DNA of 45,969 bases from Coriobacteriia bacterium (GCA_007121015.1 SKMN01000061.1:1-45969), one strand, 5' to 3'. Counted from the first letter of the stretch, positions 8,286 to 17,190 are shown. Numbers and translations are program-made. The notes: generated by a model not told the origin, from the sequence alone.

Positions 8286-9728
8286 TCAGCCGCGCTCCCG
8301 CATCCACCGGTCCATCGCTCGAGCGGCCTTCTTGCCCGCCCCCATCGCTTCGATGACCGTCGCCGCCCCGGTGACGATGTCGCCGCCCGCGTAGACGCCC
8401 GGCAGGTTGGTCGCCCCGTCGTCGTTGGTGTGGATATAGCCGCGGCTGGAGAGCTCGAGGTCGGGCGCGGTCTGCGTCACGAGTGGGTGGGCGCGCGTCC
8501 CAACAGCGATGATCACCGTGTCGCACTCGATCTCGAACTCGCTGCCCATCACGCACACCGGCGACCGGCGTCCACTGTCATCGGGCTCGCCAAGCTCCAT
8601 ACGGTTGGCGACCATCCCGGTCACGAACCCTTCACGCCCCACGATCTCCACCGGCGAGCAGAGCATCTTGAACGCCACGCCCTCCTCGGCGGCATGGTGG
8701 ACCTCCTCGCGCCGCGCCGGCATCTCATCTTCGGTACGGCGGTAGACGAGAAACACCTCCTCGGCCCCAAGACGCAGCGCGGTGCGCGCCGCATCCATCG
8801 CGACGTTCCCGCCGCCCACGACCGCGACCTTGCGCCCGCGCGCGACCGGCGTGTCGGCGTGCGGGAACTCGTAGGCGCGCATGAGGTTCACGCGCGTGAG
8901 GAACTCGTTGGCCGAGTAGACGCCGTTGAGGTTCTCCCCGGGGATGCCGAGGAAGACCGGCAGCCCCGCTCCCGCGCCGATGAACACGGTGTCGAAGCCC
9001 TCTTCGCCCATGAGCTCATCGAGGGTGTACGTCGCGCCGATGACCGCGTCGGTGACGATCTCCACACCCATCTGAGCGAGCATGTCGATCTCGGCCTCGA
9101 CGATGTCGAGCGGCAGGCGGAACTCGGGAATGCCGTACGTGAGCACGCCGCCGGTGGCGTGGAGCGACTCGAAGATCGTCACCGCGTTGCCGAGGCGTGC
9201 GAGTTCACCGGCGCACGCGAGCCCGGCCGGGCCCGAGCCCACGATGGCCGCCCGGTTGCCGGTCGCGGGAGCGACCTCGGGCACGCAGCGGCCCTCGAGC
9301 TCGCAGGCGAGGTCGTAGTCGCCGAGCCACCGCTCGAGCCGCCCGATCGCGACCGGCTCGCCCTTGCGCGCAAGCACGCACACGATCTCGCACTGCTCCT
9401 CTTGTGGGCACACGCGCCCACAGATCGCCGGAAGCGCGTTGCGCTCCTTGAGTACGGCGACAGCGGCAGGGTAGTCGCGGTCGATCATGTGCGCGATGAA
9501 CGACTTGATGTCGATGTTGACCGGGCAGCCCTCGATGCACGTGGGATTCTTGCACTGGATGCAGCGCATCGCCTCGGCGTGCGCCATCTCTTCCGTGTAG
9601 CCGATAGGGACCTCAGCGAAGTCTTGCGCCCGCTCGGCGGCCGGACGCTCCGGCATCGACACGCGCGGTCCGCGCGACGGCTTGTGGCGGGGCTTCTCGG
9701 CCCCGGTCCCTTGCTCTACTGATGACAT
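8286..9728 (-). CDS. nfnB: NADPH-dependent glutamate synthase small-chain-like protein / NfnB (SudA)
   Basis: 480 residues. The N-terminal Fe-S domain has Cys56, 59, 64 and 68 (CIQCKNPTCIEGC) and a second set around ICGRVCPQEEQCEIVC. The FAD site is VGSGPAGLACAGELA, and the NADPH Rossmann site is VVGGGNVAMDAARTALRLGA. This architecture is shared by GltD, SudA and NfnB. The partner gene immediately upstream encodes an FAD/2Fe-2S subunit of the PyrK/NfnA type, so an NfnAB complex (NADH-dependent ferredoxin:NADP+ oxidoreductase, flavin-based electron bifurcation) is the best call; sulfide dehydrogenase SudAB is the older name for the same arrangement. The ATG at 9728 overlaps nfnA by 13 bases; the longer upstream frame is nfnA in another frame. 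GltD is unlikely as no gltB is nearby. Confidence 0.92.
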   Translation of the reverse strand: MSSVEQGTGAEKPRHKPSRGPRVSMPERPAAERAQDFAEVPIGYTEEMAHAEAMRCIQCKNPTCIEGCPVNIDIKSFIAHMIDRDYPAAVAVLKERNALPAICGRVCPQEEQCEIVCVLARKGEPVAIGRLERWLGDYDLACELEGRCVPEVAPATGNRAAIVGSGPAGLACAGELARLGNAVTIFESLHATGGVLTYGIPEFRLPLDIVEAEIDMLAQMGVEIVTDAVIGATYTLDELMGEEGFDTVFIGAGAGLPVFLGIPGENLNGVYSANEFLTRVNLMRAYEFPHADTPVARGRKVAVVGGGNVAMDAARTALRLGAEEVFLVYRRTEDEMPARREEVHHAAEEGVAFKMLCSPVEIVGREGFVTGMVANRMELGEPDDSGRRSPVCVMGSEFEIECDTVIIAVGTRAHPLVTQTAPDLELSSRGYIHTNDDGATNLPGVYAGGDIVTGAATVIEAMGAGKKAARAMDRWMRERG

Positions 9729-10552
9729 TGGCACCCCCGCGCGTACTCGGCGTCGGCTTCGCGTTCCTCTTCGTTGTAGACGCGCTGGCGGCTCATCAGC
9801 TCCTCGAAATCCACGGCGTGCCCATCGAAGTCCGGGCCGTCGACGCACCCGAACTTCGTCTCGCCGCCCACCGTGACGCGGCACGCGCCGCACATCCCCG
9901 TGCCGTCGACCATGATCGGGTTGAGCGAGACAGTGGTCGGCACCCCGAACTCGCGCGTCGTCTCGGCGCAGAACTTCATCATGACCGCCGGCCCGATCGC
10001 CATCGCGTGGTCGATCGCGCCCTCCTCGCAAAGCGCCTTGAGCGGTGCGGTGACGAGCGCCTTCTCGCCCGCCGAGCCGTCGTCGGTGCAGACGATGAGC
10101 TTGACCGGGAGCGCCTCGAACTCCTCGCGCAAGATGAGCAGATCCGCGGTGCGCGCGCCGAGGATGACGGTGACGTCCGCGCCCGCCTCGGCCATCGCGC
10201 GGGCGACCGGGTAGGCGACCGCCGCGCCAACGCCACCACCCACGACCGCCACACGCCCGAGCTCGTCGGTGTGCGTGGGCACGCCGAGTGGCCCCACGAC
10301 GTCGGCGAGCGAGTCGCCCACCTCGAGATGCGAGAGCTTGTGCGTGGTCTTGCCGACCTGCATGAAGATGAAGCGGATCCAGCCTTCCTCGGCAGACCAG
10401 TCGGAGAACGTGAGCGGGATACGCTCGCCGGTCGCATCGACGCGCAAGATGAGGAACTGGCCCGCGCGTGCTTTGCGGGCGATACGCGGCGCCTCGACAC
10501 CCATCTCGAAGACGGCGTCGGAGAGGCGGCGTGTGTGAACGATGGGGAACAT
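9716..10552 (-). CDS. nfnA: Ferredoxin:NADP+ oxidoreductase alpha subunit NfnA (SudB/PyrK-like)
   Basis: 278 residues. The FAD-binding barrel carries RIPLTFSDW, the NAD(H) domain has VAVVGGGVGAAVAYPVARAM, and near the C-terminus the 2Fe-2S motif GMCGACRVTVGG..FGCVDGP holds the Cys ligands. A His/Glu-rich tail ends in CQCHQ. This is the small subunit that takes NADH and passes electrons through its FAD and cluster to NfnB. The start is ATG with GGAGG 6 bases upstream. A promoter with TTCACG-16-TATACT lies just ahead. In an anaerobe this pair balances NADH, NADPH and reduced ferredoxin. Confidence 0.92.
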   Translation of the reverse strand: MFPIVHTRRLSDAVFEMGVEAPRIARKARAGQFLILRVDATGERIPLTFSDWSAEEGWIRFIFMQVGKTTHKLSHLEVGDSLADVVGPLGVPTHTDELGRVAVVGGGVGAAVAYPVARAMAEAGADVTVILGARTADLLILREEFEALPVKLIVCTDDGSAGEKALVTAPLKALCEEGAIDHAMAIGPAVMMKFCAETTREFGVPTTVSLNPIMVDGTGMCGACRVTVGGETKFGCVDGPDFDGHAVDFEELMSRQRVYNEEEREADAEYARGCQCHQ

Positions 10553-10582
10553 CGGGCCTCCAGCCTGTCGGACGTGCGAACC

Positions 10583-10610
10583 AGTATACTCATATGAGCC
10601 CGAGCGTGAA
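10583..10610 (-). promoter_or_regulatory. Predicted sigma-70-type promoter of nfnAB
   Basis: On the minus strand TTCACG (10605-10610) and TATACT (10583-10588) are separated by 16 bases, about 30 bases before the nfnA start. The -35 box abuts the REP-like repeat. Confidence 0.5.
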
Positions 10611-10622
10611 CCCGCTCCTACG
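10598..10622 (-). repeat. REP-like element, second copy
   Basis: On the minus strand it reads GTAGGAGCGGGTTCAC and can pair GAGC with GCTC. The plus-strand 12-mer acccgctcctac is identical to that at 7834-7845. The left arm is degenerate compared with the first copy. Confidence 0.45.
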
Positions 10623-10650
10623 ACCCGATGTCGACTAGCCGAGGAGTGCC

Positions 10651-11619
10651 GTGCTGCGATCCGCCATCCTCAGCCTCACCCTTCTCGTCGCGACCGCGAT
10701 GCTCTCCGCGCCGCTCGCGGGCTGTACGGGCGACGGCGCTGCCGAGCCGCTCCACACGAGCCGCGAGGCGCTGGGCACCGTGGTCGCGATCACCGTGTAC
10801 ACGGGAGACTCCGATGCCCGCGCCGCCGAGGTTGCCGACGCGGCGTACGACGCGATGGCGGCGGTCGAGGCGGAACTCGACGCACACGACCCGGACTCCG
10901 CGATCGCCCGCGTCAACAGCGCGCCCGACCCGGCCCTCGAGTCGCTGCCCCCGTATGCCGAGGAAGTGCTCGACGCGATCTGCGCCCTCGAAGTACGCGA
11001 GTGGTTCTCGCCACAGCTGTGGGCCGCGACGGGACTCTGGGCGTTCGAAGACGGCGGCCACGTGCCCTCGGCTGCCGAGCTGGATGCCGCCCTCGCGGAC
11101 CCCCGCTACGACTTCGGCGGTGCGGGGAAGGGGCTCGCGCTCGATGAAGCCGCTGAAATGCTACGCGACTCGCCGGCGGTCGATGCGGCGCTCATCGCCT
11201 CGGGCAGCACGACGCTCTCGCTGGGCTCCAAGCCCGACGGCGAGCCATGGCGCATCGGGGTAGAAGACCCGCGCGACCCCGCGACGCTCATCGCGACCGT
11301 CGAGGCGACCGCCGACATCACCGTTTCGACGTCGGGCGACTACCAGCGGGCGTTCGACCGCAACGGAATCCGCTACCACCACATACTCGACCCGGCCACC
11401 GGGCGCCCGGCCCTCGGGTTCCGCTCGCTCACGGTCGTAGGCGACGTATCGGGCCTCGACTCCGACATACTCTCGACCGCGCTGTTCGTCGCCGGCCCGG
11501 CCCACGCGCTGTCGTATGCCGAGGAGCACGGGCTCGGACTCGTCGTCGTGGACGCCGGGGGCCGGACACATGTCGTGCCCGGCCCCGAGGATCGAACGTG
11601 GGAGATAGTCGCCGAGTAG
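10651..11619 (+). CDS. apbE: FAD:protein FMN transferase lipoprotein
   Basis: 322 residues. The lipoprotein signal peptide ends in the lipobox PLAGC (Cys25), so the protein sits on the outer face of the membrane. ApbE motifs follow in order: GTVVAITVY, DPDSAIARVN, YDFGGAGKGLALD, TVSTSGDYQR, YHHILDPATGRP, and a Mg/active-site region SGLDSDILSTALF. The enzyme attaches FMN by phosphoester bond to Thr/Ser of extracytoplasmic flavoproteins such as RnfG/NqrC-type subunits. The GTG start has GAGGAG 5 bases upstream. It diverges from nfnAB. The target flavoprotein is not in the window. At 322 residues it is close to the usual size. Confidence 0.93.
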   Translation: MLRSAILSLTLLVATAMLSAPLAGCTGDGAAEPLHTSREALGTVVAITVYTGDSDARAAEVADAAYDAMAAVEAELDAHDPDSAIARVNSAPDPALESLPPYAEEVLDAICALEVREWFSPQLWAATGLWAFEDGGHVPSAAELDAALADPRYDFGGAGKGLALDEAAEMLRDSPAVDAALIASGSTTLSLGSKPDGEPWRIGVEDPRDPATLIATVEATADITVSTSGDYQRAFDRNGIRYHHILDPATGRPALGFRSLTVVGDVSGLDSDILSTALFVAGPAHALSYAEEHGLGLVVVDAGGRTHVVPGPEDRTWEIVAE

Positions 11620-11637
11620 CAGCGACCGACGTCACGT

Positions 11638-12018
11638 CTATCCGTCGATGAAGTTCTTGACCGCGTTGTAGAGGATCGGGATCTCCCAGTACTTGCCTTG
11701 TAGCGCGTTGATGATCGCGATGATCCCGACCACGACGACAGCCAGCCAGACGACCAGCCAGATGATCCAGCCGATGAAAGGCACGATGCTCACGAAACTG
11801 GCGACGAAGCCCACGACCCACAGGCCCAGGGCCTGGACAGCGTGGAACCGTGTGAACCGCTGATTCTTGTACGGCTCGATGAGCAGGACGATGATAGCCA
11901 CGATCCCAAAGAGGTAGCTGAGCGCCGCGAGCAACTTCGCCGTACCGTCGTCCTGCCCGCTCGTCACCTGCGGTGCAGGGGGTGGCTGCGGGGGTGCAAC
12001 AGGAGTCTCGTCAGACAT
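11638..12018 (-). CDS. DUF4870/Tic20-like membrane protein
   Basis: 126 residues. A Pro-rich soluble N-terminus (about 1-25) is followed by three hydrophobic helices. The signatures LLAALSYLFGI, RFHAVQALGLWVV and WEIPILYN are those of the DUF4870 family. The function of the family is unknown; it is widespread in actinobacteria and Firmicutes. The ATG is preceded by AGGAAGGG at 6 bases. It is convergent with apbE, whose stop is 19 bases away, so no shared regulation is implied. Confidence 0.85.
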   Translation of the reverse strand: MSDETPVAPPQPPPAPQVTSGQDDGTAKLLAALSYLFGIVAIIVLLIEPYKNQRFTRFHAVQALGLWVVGFVASFVSIVPFIGWIIWLVVWLAVVVVGIIAIINALQGKYWEIPILYNAVKNFIDG

Positions 12019-12204
12019 GTGACCCTTCCTTTCGTCTCGGACCGCTCTCCTCCACTACGGACGAAACACGTACCCGGGCACGCCGAACGCGCGCCCGCGT
12101 TTGAAATATACCCGTTCGAGCTGTTAGCATCGTCATGTAATGCGCCTTCCGGGGCGAACAGCCGATATGCGATGTAGCACCGCTTTCCGGAGGAACCGTC
12201 AGAT

Positions 12205-13416
12205 ATGCAACGCAGCCGCGCATACGTCGTCTTTCTTCTTGCCGTCATCCTCACCTTCGCCTCGGCACCGCTTGCCGCCGGCAACACGCGTGCCGAGATG
12301 GAAGCGTCGCAACAGCGCGCCCAAGAGGCCAGAGAGGCCGCACGGCAAGCCGAGGAGACAGCCGCCCGCTACCAGGCCGAGGCGCGCTCTCTCGACGAGA
12401 CCATCGGTGAGATCGCCGGGCAGGTACGCGAACTCGAGCCCCGCATCGCCGATGCCGCGAGCAGGACCGCCAACCTCCAGGACGAACTCGAGGACCTCAG
12501 AGGCCAGATCGCCGCGAAGGAAGTCGAGGTCGACAAGACTTCTGCTGAGCGAGACCGGCAACAGCAGTTGCTCAATGCCCGCATGACCGCCTCGTACAAG
12601 CAGGGCTCCTGGTTCTACCTCGACATGCTGCTCGACTCCAAGACCATCAACGACCTCATCTCGCGAACCGCGCTCGTGCAAAGGGTCATCTCGTCCAACC
12701 AGGACCTCGCCATCCAGCTCGCCGACACGACCCAGCGACTCCAGACGCAGAAGACAGAGCTCGAACGCACCCGTGACAACGTCTCCGAGAAGCGCGCAGA
12801 AGCTGCTGCCGTCGAAAAGAGCTTGCGCGACATGCGCTCGCAGCGTCAGTCGGCGCTCGATCGGCAGCAGGCCGTCCAGAACCAGAAGACGGCGCTCATG
12901 GAAGCCAGTGAGGCCGATGCGGAACGTTGGCGCGCTCAGGCCGAGGAAGAAGAGGCCACCGCTCGCCGCCTCGAGGCCGAACTGCGCGCGCAAGCCTCGT
13001 CCGGTGGAGGACAGTACCAAGGGGTGATGGCGTGGCCGGTGCCCGGCGGTAGGCTCACCTCGGGATACGGCCCCCGCACACACCCGATCTTCGGGACGCA
13101 ACGGTTCCATCACGGTATCGACATCAGCCGCGGAGACGGTGCGATCGTGGCGGCAGGTGACGGGACCGTCGTCCGTGCCGACTACGGCTGGAACGGCGGG
13201 TACGGGAACCTCATCGTGATCGACCACGGCGACGGCCTCACGACCCTCTACGCGCATATCCTCGCCGGAGGCATACACGTGTCGCGCGGCCAACAGGTCG
13301 CGAAGGGCCAGGAGATCGCGCTCGTCGGGTCGACCGGATACTCGACCGGTCCACACCTGCACTTCGAGGTACGCGTCAACGGCGCCTCGACCGACCCGAT
13401 GTCCTACCTTAGGTAG
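12205..13416 (+). CDS. Secreted murein hydrolase activator / M23 (LytM) peptidase, EnvC-like
   Basis: 403 residues. The signal peptide (about 1-24, ending SAPLAAG) is followed by a long coiled coil (about 28-265), then a Gly-rich linker and a C-terminal LytM domain. Zinc and catalytic motifs are visible: HHGIDISRGDG, LYAHI and HLHFEVRV. The layout matches EnvC and CwlO/RipA-regulator-type proteins that cleave peptidoglycan cross-links or activate amidases at division sites. The HxxxD and HxH ligands are intact, so it is probably an active endopeptidase. GGAGGA lies about 12 bases before the ATG. A second protein of the same plan is encoded at 38916-40007. Confidence 0.92.
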   Translation: MQRSRAYVVFLLAVILTFASAPLAAGNTRAEMEASQQRAQEAREAARQAEETAARYQAEARSLDETIGEIAGQVRELEPRIADAASRTANLQDELEDLRGQIAAKEVEVDKTSAERDRQQQLLNARMTASYKQGSWFYLDMLLDSKTINDLISRTALVQRVISSNQDLAIQLADTTQRLQTQKTELERTRDNVSEKRAEAAAVEKSLRDMRSQRQSALDRQQAVQNQKTALMEASEADAERWRAQAEEEEATARRLEAELRAQASSGGGQYQGVMAWPVPGGRLTSGYGPRTHPIFGTQRFHHGIDISRGDGAIVAAGDGTVVRADYGWNGGYGNLIVIDHGDGLTTLYAHILAGGIHVSRGQQVAKGQEIALVGSTGYSTGPHLHFEVRVNGASTDPMSYLR

Positions 13417-13480
13417 CGAGACACGGGTTCTACCGCGGCGGGGCGTACCCGCAGAGCTTTCCTGCGCAGAGCGTAGCCCC

Positions 13481-14059
13481 TCACTCCGGCTCTGCGCGCG
13501 TGTTGAACTCGTTCATCGCCGAGCCTATCCCGTGCTCGATGATGTGGGCGACCGCCTTGGCGCCGAGTAATACCGCTTCGCCGAGATCTTCGGCTGCCTG
13601 CGGTCCCACCGGCTCCAACACGAAGTCCGCAGGGTCCTGCCGGCCCGGAGGCCGTCCGACCCCGACCCGTACCCGCAGGTAATCGCCGCTGCCGAGCTTC
13701 GCATGAAGCGAACGCAGCCCGTTGTGGCCGCCGTGGCCACCGCCGCGCTTGGCACGCACGCTTGCCGGTGGCAGGTCGATGTCGTCGTGCACGACGATGA
13801 TCTGGTCGACCGGCACGTCGTAGCGCACGGCAAGCAACGCGACCGAACTGCCGGAACGGTTCATGAACGTCTGAGGCATAGCGAGCACCACATCGTGGTC
13901 GCCGAGGCGCACCTCTGCCACCTTCGCCCCGCCGAGGTCCTTCCAATACGATGCCCGGAGGTCCTCGGCGAGGTGGTCGACGACCATGAACCCGGCGTTG
14001 TGCCGGGTCGCCTCGTAGCGCGGTCCGGGGTTCCCGAGACCGGCGACCAGATAGGTCAT
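13481..14059 (-). CDS. pth: Peptidyl-tRNA hydrolase
   Basis: 192 residues, the usual size. GLGNPGPRYEATRHNAGF holds the catalytic His20 and Asn10 region, followed by PQTFMNRSG, VVHDDIDLPPASVRAKRGGGHGGHNGL with Asp93 and Asn114 equivalents, and RVGVGRP. It releases stalled peptidyl-tRNAs. The start is ATG with GAGGAG overlapping the end of the upstream bL25 gene, 6 bases away, so the two are coupled. The ctc-pth order is as in Bacillus (spoVC). Confidence 0.97.
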   Translation of the reverse strand: MTYLVAGLGNPGPRYEATRHNAGFMVVDHLAEDLRASYWKDLGGAKVAEVRLGDHDVVLAMPQTFMNRSGSSVALLAVRYDVPVDQIIVVHDDIDLPPASVRAKRGGGHGGHNGLRSLHAKLGSGDYLRVRVGVGRPPGRQDPADFVLEPVGPQAAEDLGEAVLLGAKAVAHIIEHGIGSAMNEFNTRAEPE

Positions 14060-14065
14060 GGAGTG

Positions 14066-14716
14066 CTACTCCTCGTCGGCCGCTTCGTCAGCAGGCTCCT
14101 CGCCCACGAGCGCGGGCTCGGCGGCCTCCTCGGCTGCCTCTTCCTCCTCGACCTCAGCGGTCGGCATCGTGACCGAGCACACCACCGTCTCCGGGTCGTC
14201 GAGGATCGTCACGTTCTCGGGGACCTCGATGTCAGCGATAGTCATCGTGTGACCGATCTCGAGTTCGGAGATGTCGACGTCCAGCGTCTCGGGCAGATCC
14301 GAAGGAAGTGCCTCGACCATGACCTCACGCACGCTCTGCATGAACACGCCGCCGGCCTTAACTCCCTCGGCATCGCCCGTGAAGTGGAGCGAGACCGCAG
14401 CGTGCAGCGTCTGGTCCATCCGGATCACCTGGAAGTCGACGTGCAGGATCGTCCCCTTCACGGGGCTGTGCTGCACCTCGCGGATCATCGCGTTGACCGG
14501 CTTGCCCTCACCCTCGATGTCGATCGAGACGAGCGTCGCGCCTGCGCTCTGGTGCGACATCATTAGCTCGAACGTGTGCCGGTCGAGTGCGATGGAAATC
14601 GTCTCGCGTCCCGCGCCGTAGAGGACGGCCGGGATCTGTCCTGCCTCGGCCAGGCGCCGATTCGCCTTGCCGGTGACCGTGCGAGGTACGGCCGTGATCG
14701 ACGTGGTCTCACTCAT
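14066..14716 (-). CDS. rplY: Large ribosomal subunit protein bL25, Ctc form
   Basis: 216 residues, so this is the long Ctc/TL5 type with an N-terminal L25 domain that binds 5S rRNA (VTGKANRRLAEAGQIPAVLYG, HVDFQVIRMDQ) and a C-terminal TL5 beta domain (EALPSDLPETLDVDISELE). The last 40 residues are Glu/Ala-rich and acidic, common in actinobacterial members. AAGGAG precedes the ATG. In Bacillus ctc is a general-stress gene in the same prs-ctc-pth order. Confidence 0.95.
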   Translation of the reverse strand: MSETTSITAVPRTVTGKANRRLAEAGQIPAVLYGAGRETISIALDRHTFELMMSHQSAGATLVSIDIEGEGKPVNAMIREVQHSPVKGTILHVDFQVIRMDQTLHAAVSLHFTGDAEGVKAGGVFMQSVREVMVEALPSDLPETLDVDISELEIGHTMTIADIEVPENVTILDDPETVVCSVTMPTAEVEEEEAAEEAAEPALVGEEPADEAADEE

Positions 14717-14766
14717 GTGGTTCGATCTCCTTCCGTGTGGGCCCGCGCCGGTCGCGCGAGCCTCGC

Positions 14767-15729
14767 TTAGAGCTGGAAGTCCGGGTCGAAGAGTTCCGAC
14801 ACCGACTCGTCGTTGTACACGTTCTGGATCGCATGGGCTATGAGCGGCGCGACGCTCAGCACCCGGATCTTACCGCCGAGACGCTCTGTGGGGATGCGCA
14901 GGGTGTTCGTCACGACGACCTCGGTGATCGGCGAGGACTCGATCCGGTCGTAGGCGGGAGATGAGAAGATGCCGTGCGTGGCCGCGACGTAGACCATCTT
15001 GGCCCCCTTGTTCACGAGGCTCTTCGCGCCCTCGGTCACCGAGCCACCCGTGTCGATCATGTCGTCTATGACGATACACGTGCGGTCCTCGACCTCACCG
15101 ATAACGTGGGTGATCTCGGCGACGTTATGGTCGGGACGGCCCTTGTGCATGATCGCGAGGCTCGCTCCGAGCATGTCCGCGAACTTCTTGGCGACCTTGA
15201 CCCGGCCTACATCGGGCGAGACCACGCACACGTCGTCGAGCGGCAGGTTCTCGAAGTAGTCGGCGAGAATCGGCAGCGCGGTGAGGTGGTTCACCGGCTG
15301 GTCGAAGAAGCCCTGGATCTGGCCTTGGTGCAGGTCCATCGCGATCACCTTGTCGATGCCCGCGACGGTCATGAGGTCGGCCACGAGCTTTGCGGTTATC
15401 GGCTCGCGCGCAGCGGACTTCTTGTCCTGGCGAGCGTACCCGTAGTGGCTCACCACGGCCGCGATCGAGCGGGCGCTCGCGCGCTTGGCCGCGTCGGCCA
15501 TGATGAGCATCTCCATGATCGCGTCGTTGACCGGGTCGCAAGCTGACTGGATCAAGAACACGTCAGCGCCTCGCACGCTCTCAAGGAAGCGCACGTAGAT
15601 CTCCCCGTTGGCGAACTTGTCGATCTTGACGTTGCCGAGTTCGATACCGAGGTGCTTGGCGACCCCCTCGGCAAGCTCGGGATTCGATGTCCCACTGAAG
15701 ACCATCATGCGCTTGTCGGAGTCAACCAT
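14767..15729 (-). CDS. prs: Ribose-phosphate pyrophosphokinase
   Basis: 320 residues. It makes PRPP from ribose-5-phosphate and ATP. Class I motifs are present: FANGEIYVRFLESVRG, YGYARQDKKSAAREPI with the catalytic flexible loop, MDLHQGQIQGFF, SPDVGRVKVAKKFA and the PRPP loop IDDMIDTGGSV. The ATG at 15729 is chosen because it overlaps the glmU stop (TGATG) and matches the family N-terminus; the longer frame is the C-terminal end of glmU read out of frame. The glmU-prs pair is conserved in Gram-positive genomes. Confidence 0.97.
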   Translation of the reverse strand: MVDSDKRMMVFSGTSNPELAEGVAKHLGIELGNVKIDKFANGEIYVRFLESVRGADVFLIQSACDPVNDAIMEMLIMADAAKRASARSIAAVVSHYGYARQDKKSAAREPITAKLVADLMTVAGIDKVIAMDLHQGQIQGFFDQPVNHLTALPILADYFENLPLDDVCVVSPDVGRVKVAKKFADMLGASLAIMHKGRPDHNVAEITHVIGEVEDRTCIVIDDMIDTGGSVTEGAKSLVNKGAKMVYVAATHGIFSSPAYDRIESSPITEVVVTNTLRIPTERLGGKIRVLSVAPLIAHAIQNVYNDESVSELFDPDFQL

Positions 15730-17135
15730 CACTCGCCTTCCCGTTCGCTGCCCTGCCGGCCGGCCCCGTCTGCGCCCGCACGGCGGCGGGCCAACCACCC
15801 GTCCACCGTTCGCTGCTCGGAACGCTCGATGCCGAGCGCCCCGGGCGGCACATCGCGCGATATCGCACTCGCTGCCGCGGTGACCGCACCCTCACCGATC
15901 CGCACGGGGGCCACCAGCATGGTATCAGAGCCGACGAACGCACCGTCCTCGATCACGGTCCGATGTTTCTCGAACCCGTCGTAGTTACACGTGATGGAGC
16001 CGGCACCCACGTTGACCCCGCTACCGATGGTGGCGTCCCCGATATAGGACAGGTGGGGCACTTTCGAACCTTCCCCGACCGTCGAATTCTTTATCTCAAC
16101 GCACGTCCCGGCCTTGGCCTTCGCCGCGAGCAAGGCGCCCGGCCTCAGGTACGCGACGGGACCGACCGTCGCACCCGGGCCGACCTCGGCGCCGACGAGG
16201 ATCGAGGAGTCGACCACCGCGTCCTCGGCGATACTCGAGTCGGTCACCCGGGTGTTGGGTCCGAGATGCGCGCCATCACCCACGCGCGACTCACCGAGCA
16301 CGAACGTCATCGGCTCGATGACCACGTCTCTCCCCAACTCGACGTGCGGGCCGACCCACACGAGTGACGGGTCGGTCATCGTGACACCGGCAAGCATGTG
16401 GCGCTCGTTGATGCGACGCTGCATGAGCTTCGCGGCCTCGGCGAGGTGGACGCGCGTGTTCACGCCGAGCGCCTCGTTCGCATCGCCTGCCGGTACAGGG
16501 ATGACCGCAAGCGACTGCTCGCGCATGAGTGCGACCACGTCGGTGAGGTAGAACTCGCCCTGCGCGTTGTCCGTGGTCAGACGGTCGAGGTCGCCGAGGA
16601 GCGCCTCCGCATCGAAGCAGTACGTACCCGTGTTGACCTCGCTGATGAGCACCTGTTCGTCGTCGCAGTCCTTCTGCTCCACGATCGCCGCGATGCCGTC
16701 GGCCTCATCGCGGACGATGCGGCCGTAACCGGTCGGGTCCTCCATGTGCGCGGTAAGCACCGTCGCTCCCGCACTATGACGTTCGCGCTCGGCGACGAGG
16801 GCCGAGATCGTCCCGGAGGTGATGAGCGGGGTGTCGCCCGAAAGCACGACGAGGGACCCGGTGAGAGGGCCGAGGACCTCGGCCGCACACATGACCGCGT
16901 GCCCCGTGCCGAGTTGACGGTCCTGCCGCGCGTACTCGACGCCGTCGAGAAGTGCCTCGACCGTCCCGGCGCCATGTCCGGTCACGACGACGATGCGCCC
17001 GCATCCAGCTCCGTGAGCCGCCTCGACGACGTGTCGCACCATCGGCACACCGAGGATGCGGTGTGCGACTTTTGGCAGATCGGACTTCATGCGGGTGCCC
17101 TCGCCGGCCGCGAGGATGAGTGCGGTCGCGCCCAT
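15729..17135 (-). CDS. glmU: Bifunctional UDP-GlcNAc pyrophosphorylase / glucosamine-1-phosphate acetyltransferase
   Basis: 468 residues. The N-terminal uridyltransferase domain has LILAAGEGTRMKSDLPKV and then VLSGDTPL, GYGRIVRD and SEVNTGTYCFD. The C-terminal half is a left-handed beta helix of hexapeptides with the acetyl-CoA site around NYDGFEKHRTVI. It makes UDP-GlcNAc for peptidoglycan and for surface glycosylation. The ATG at 17135 has AAGGAG 7 bases upstream; the open frame reaching 17222 runs into tRNA-Gln and is not coding. A short hydrophilic, Arg/Gly-rich tail follows the beta helix. Confidence 0.97.
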   Translation of the reverse strand: MGATALILAAGEGTRMKSDLPKVAHRILGVPMVRHVVEAAHGAGCGRIVVVTGHGAGTVEALLDGVEYARQDRQLGTGHAVMCAAEVLGPLTGSLVVLSGDTPLITSGTISALVAERERHSAGATVLTAHMEDPTGYGRIVRDEADGIAAIVEQKDCDDEQVLISEVNTGTYCFDAEALLGDLDRLTTDNAQGEFYLTDVVALMREQSLAVIPVPAGDANEALGVNTRVHLAEAAKLMQRRINERHMLAGVTMTDPSLVWVGPHVELGRDVVIEPMTFVLGESRVGDGAHLGPNTRVTDSSIAEDAVVDSSILVGAEVGPGATVGPVAYLRPGALLAAKAKAGTCVEIKNSTVGEGSKVPHLSYIGDATIGSGVNVGAGSITCNYDGFEKHRTVIEDGAFVGSDTMLVAPVRIGEGAVTAAASAISRDVPPGALGIERSEQRTVDGWLARRRAGADGAGRQGSEREGE

Positions 17136-17190
17136 GGTGCGCTCCTTGTCGTTCCGCGGACGAGTAGTCAGGTCCCGGAGAGGATTCGAA

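Noticed and set aside
8430-9722. Long open frame on the plus strand, opposite nfnB
   Set aside because: Arg/Glu/His-rich shadow of a highly conserved gene; GC-rich codon bias leaves the antisense frame open. The same holds for several other long antisense frames (for example 2035-3207, 12199-13362, 20419-21708, 23348-24529).
12102-12130. Promoter TTGAAA-N17-TTAGCA before the first M23 gene
   Set aside because: The -10 is too far from consensus.
13438-13452. Hairpin GCGGG-N5-CCCGC between the first M23 gene and pth as a bidirectional terminator or REP copy
   Set aside because: Only 5 bp, no U-tract, and it lacks the GCTCCTAC head.
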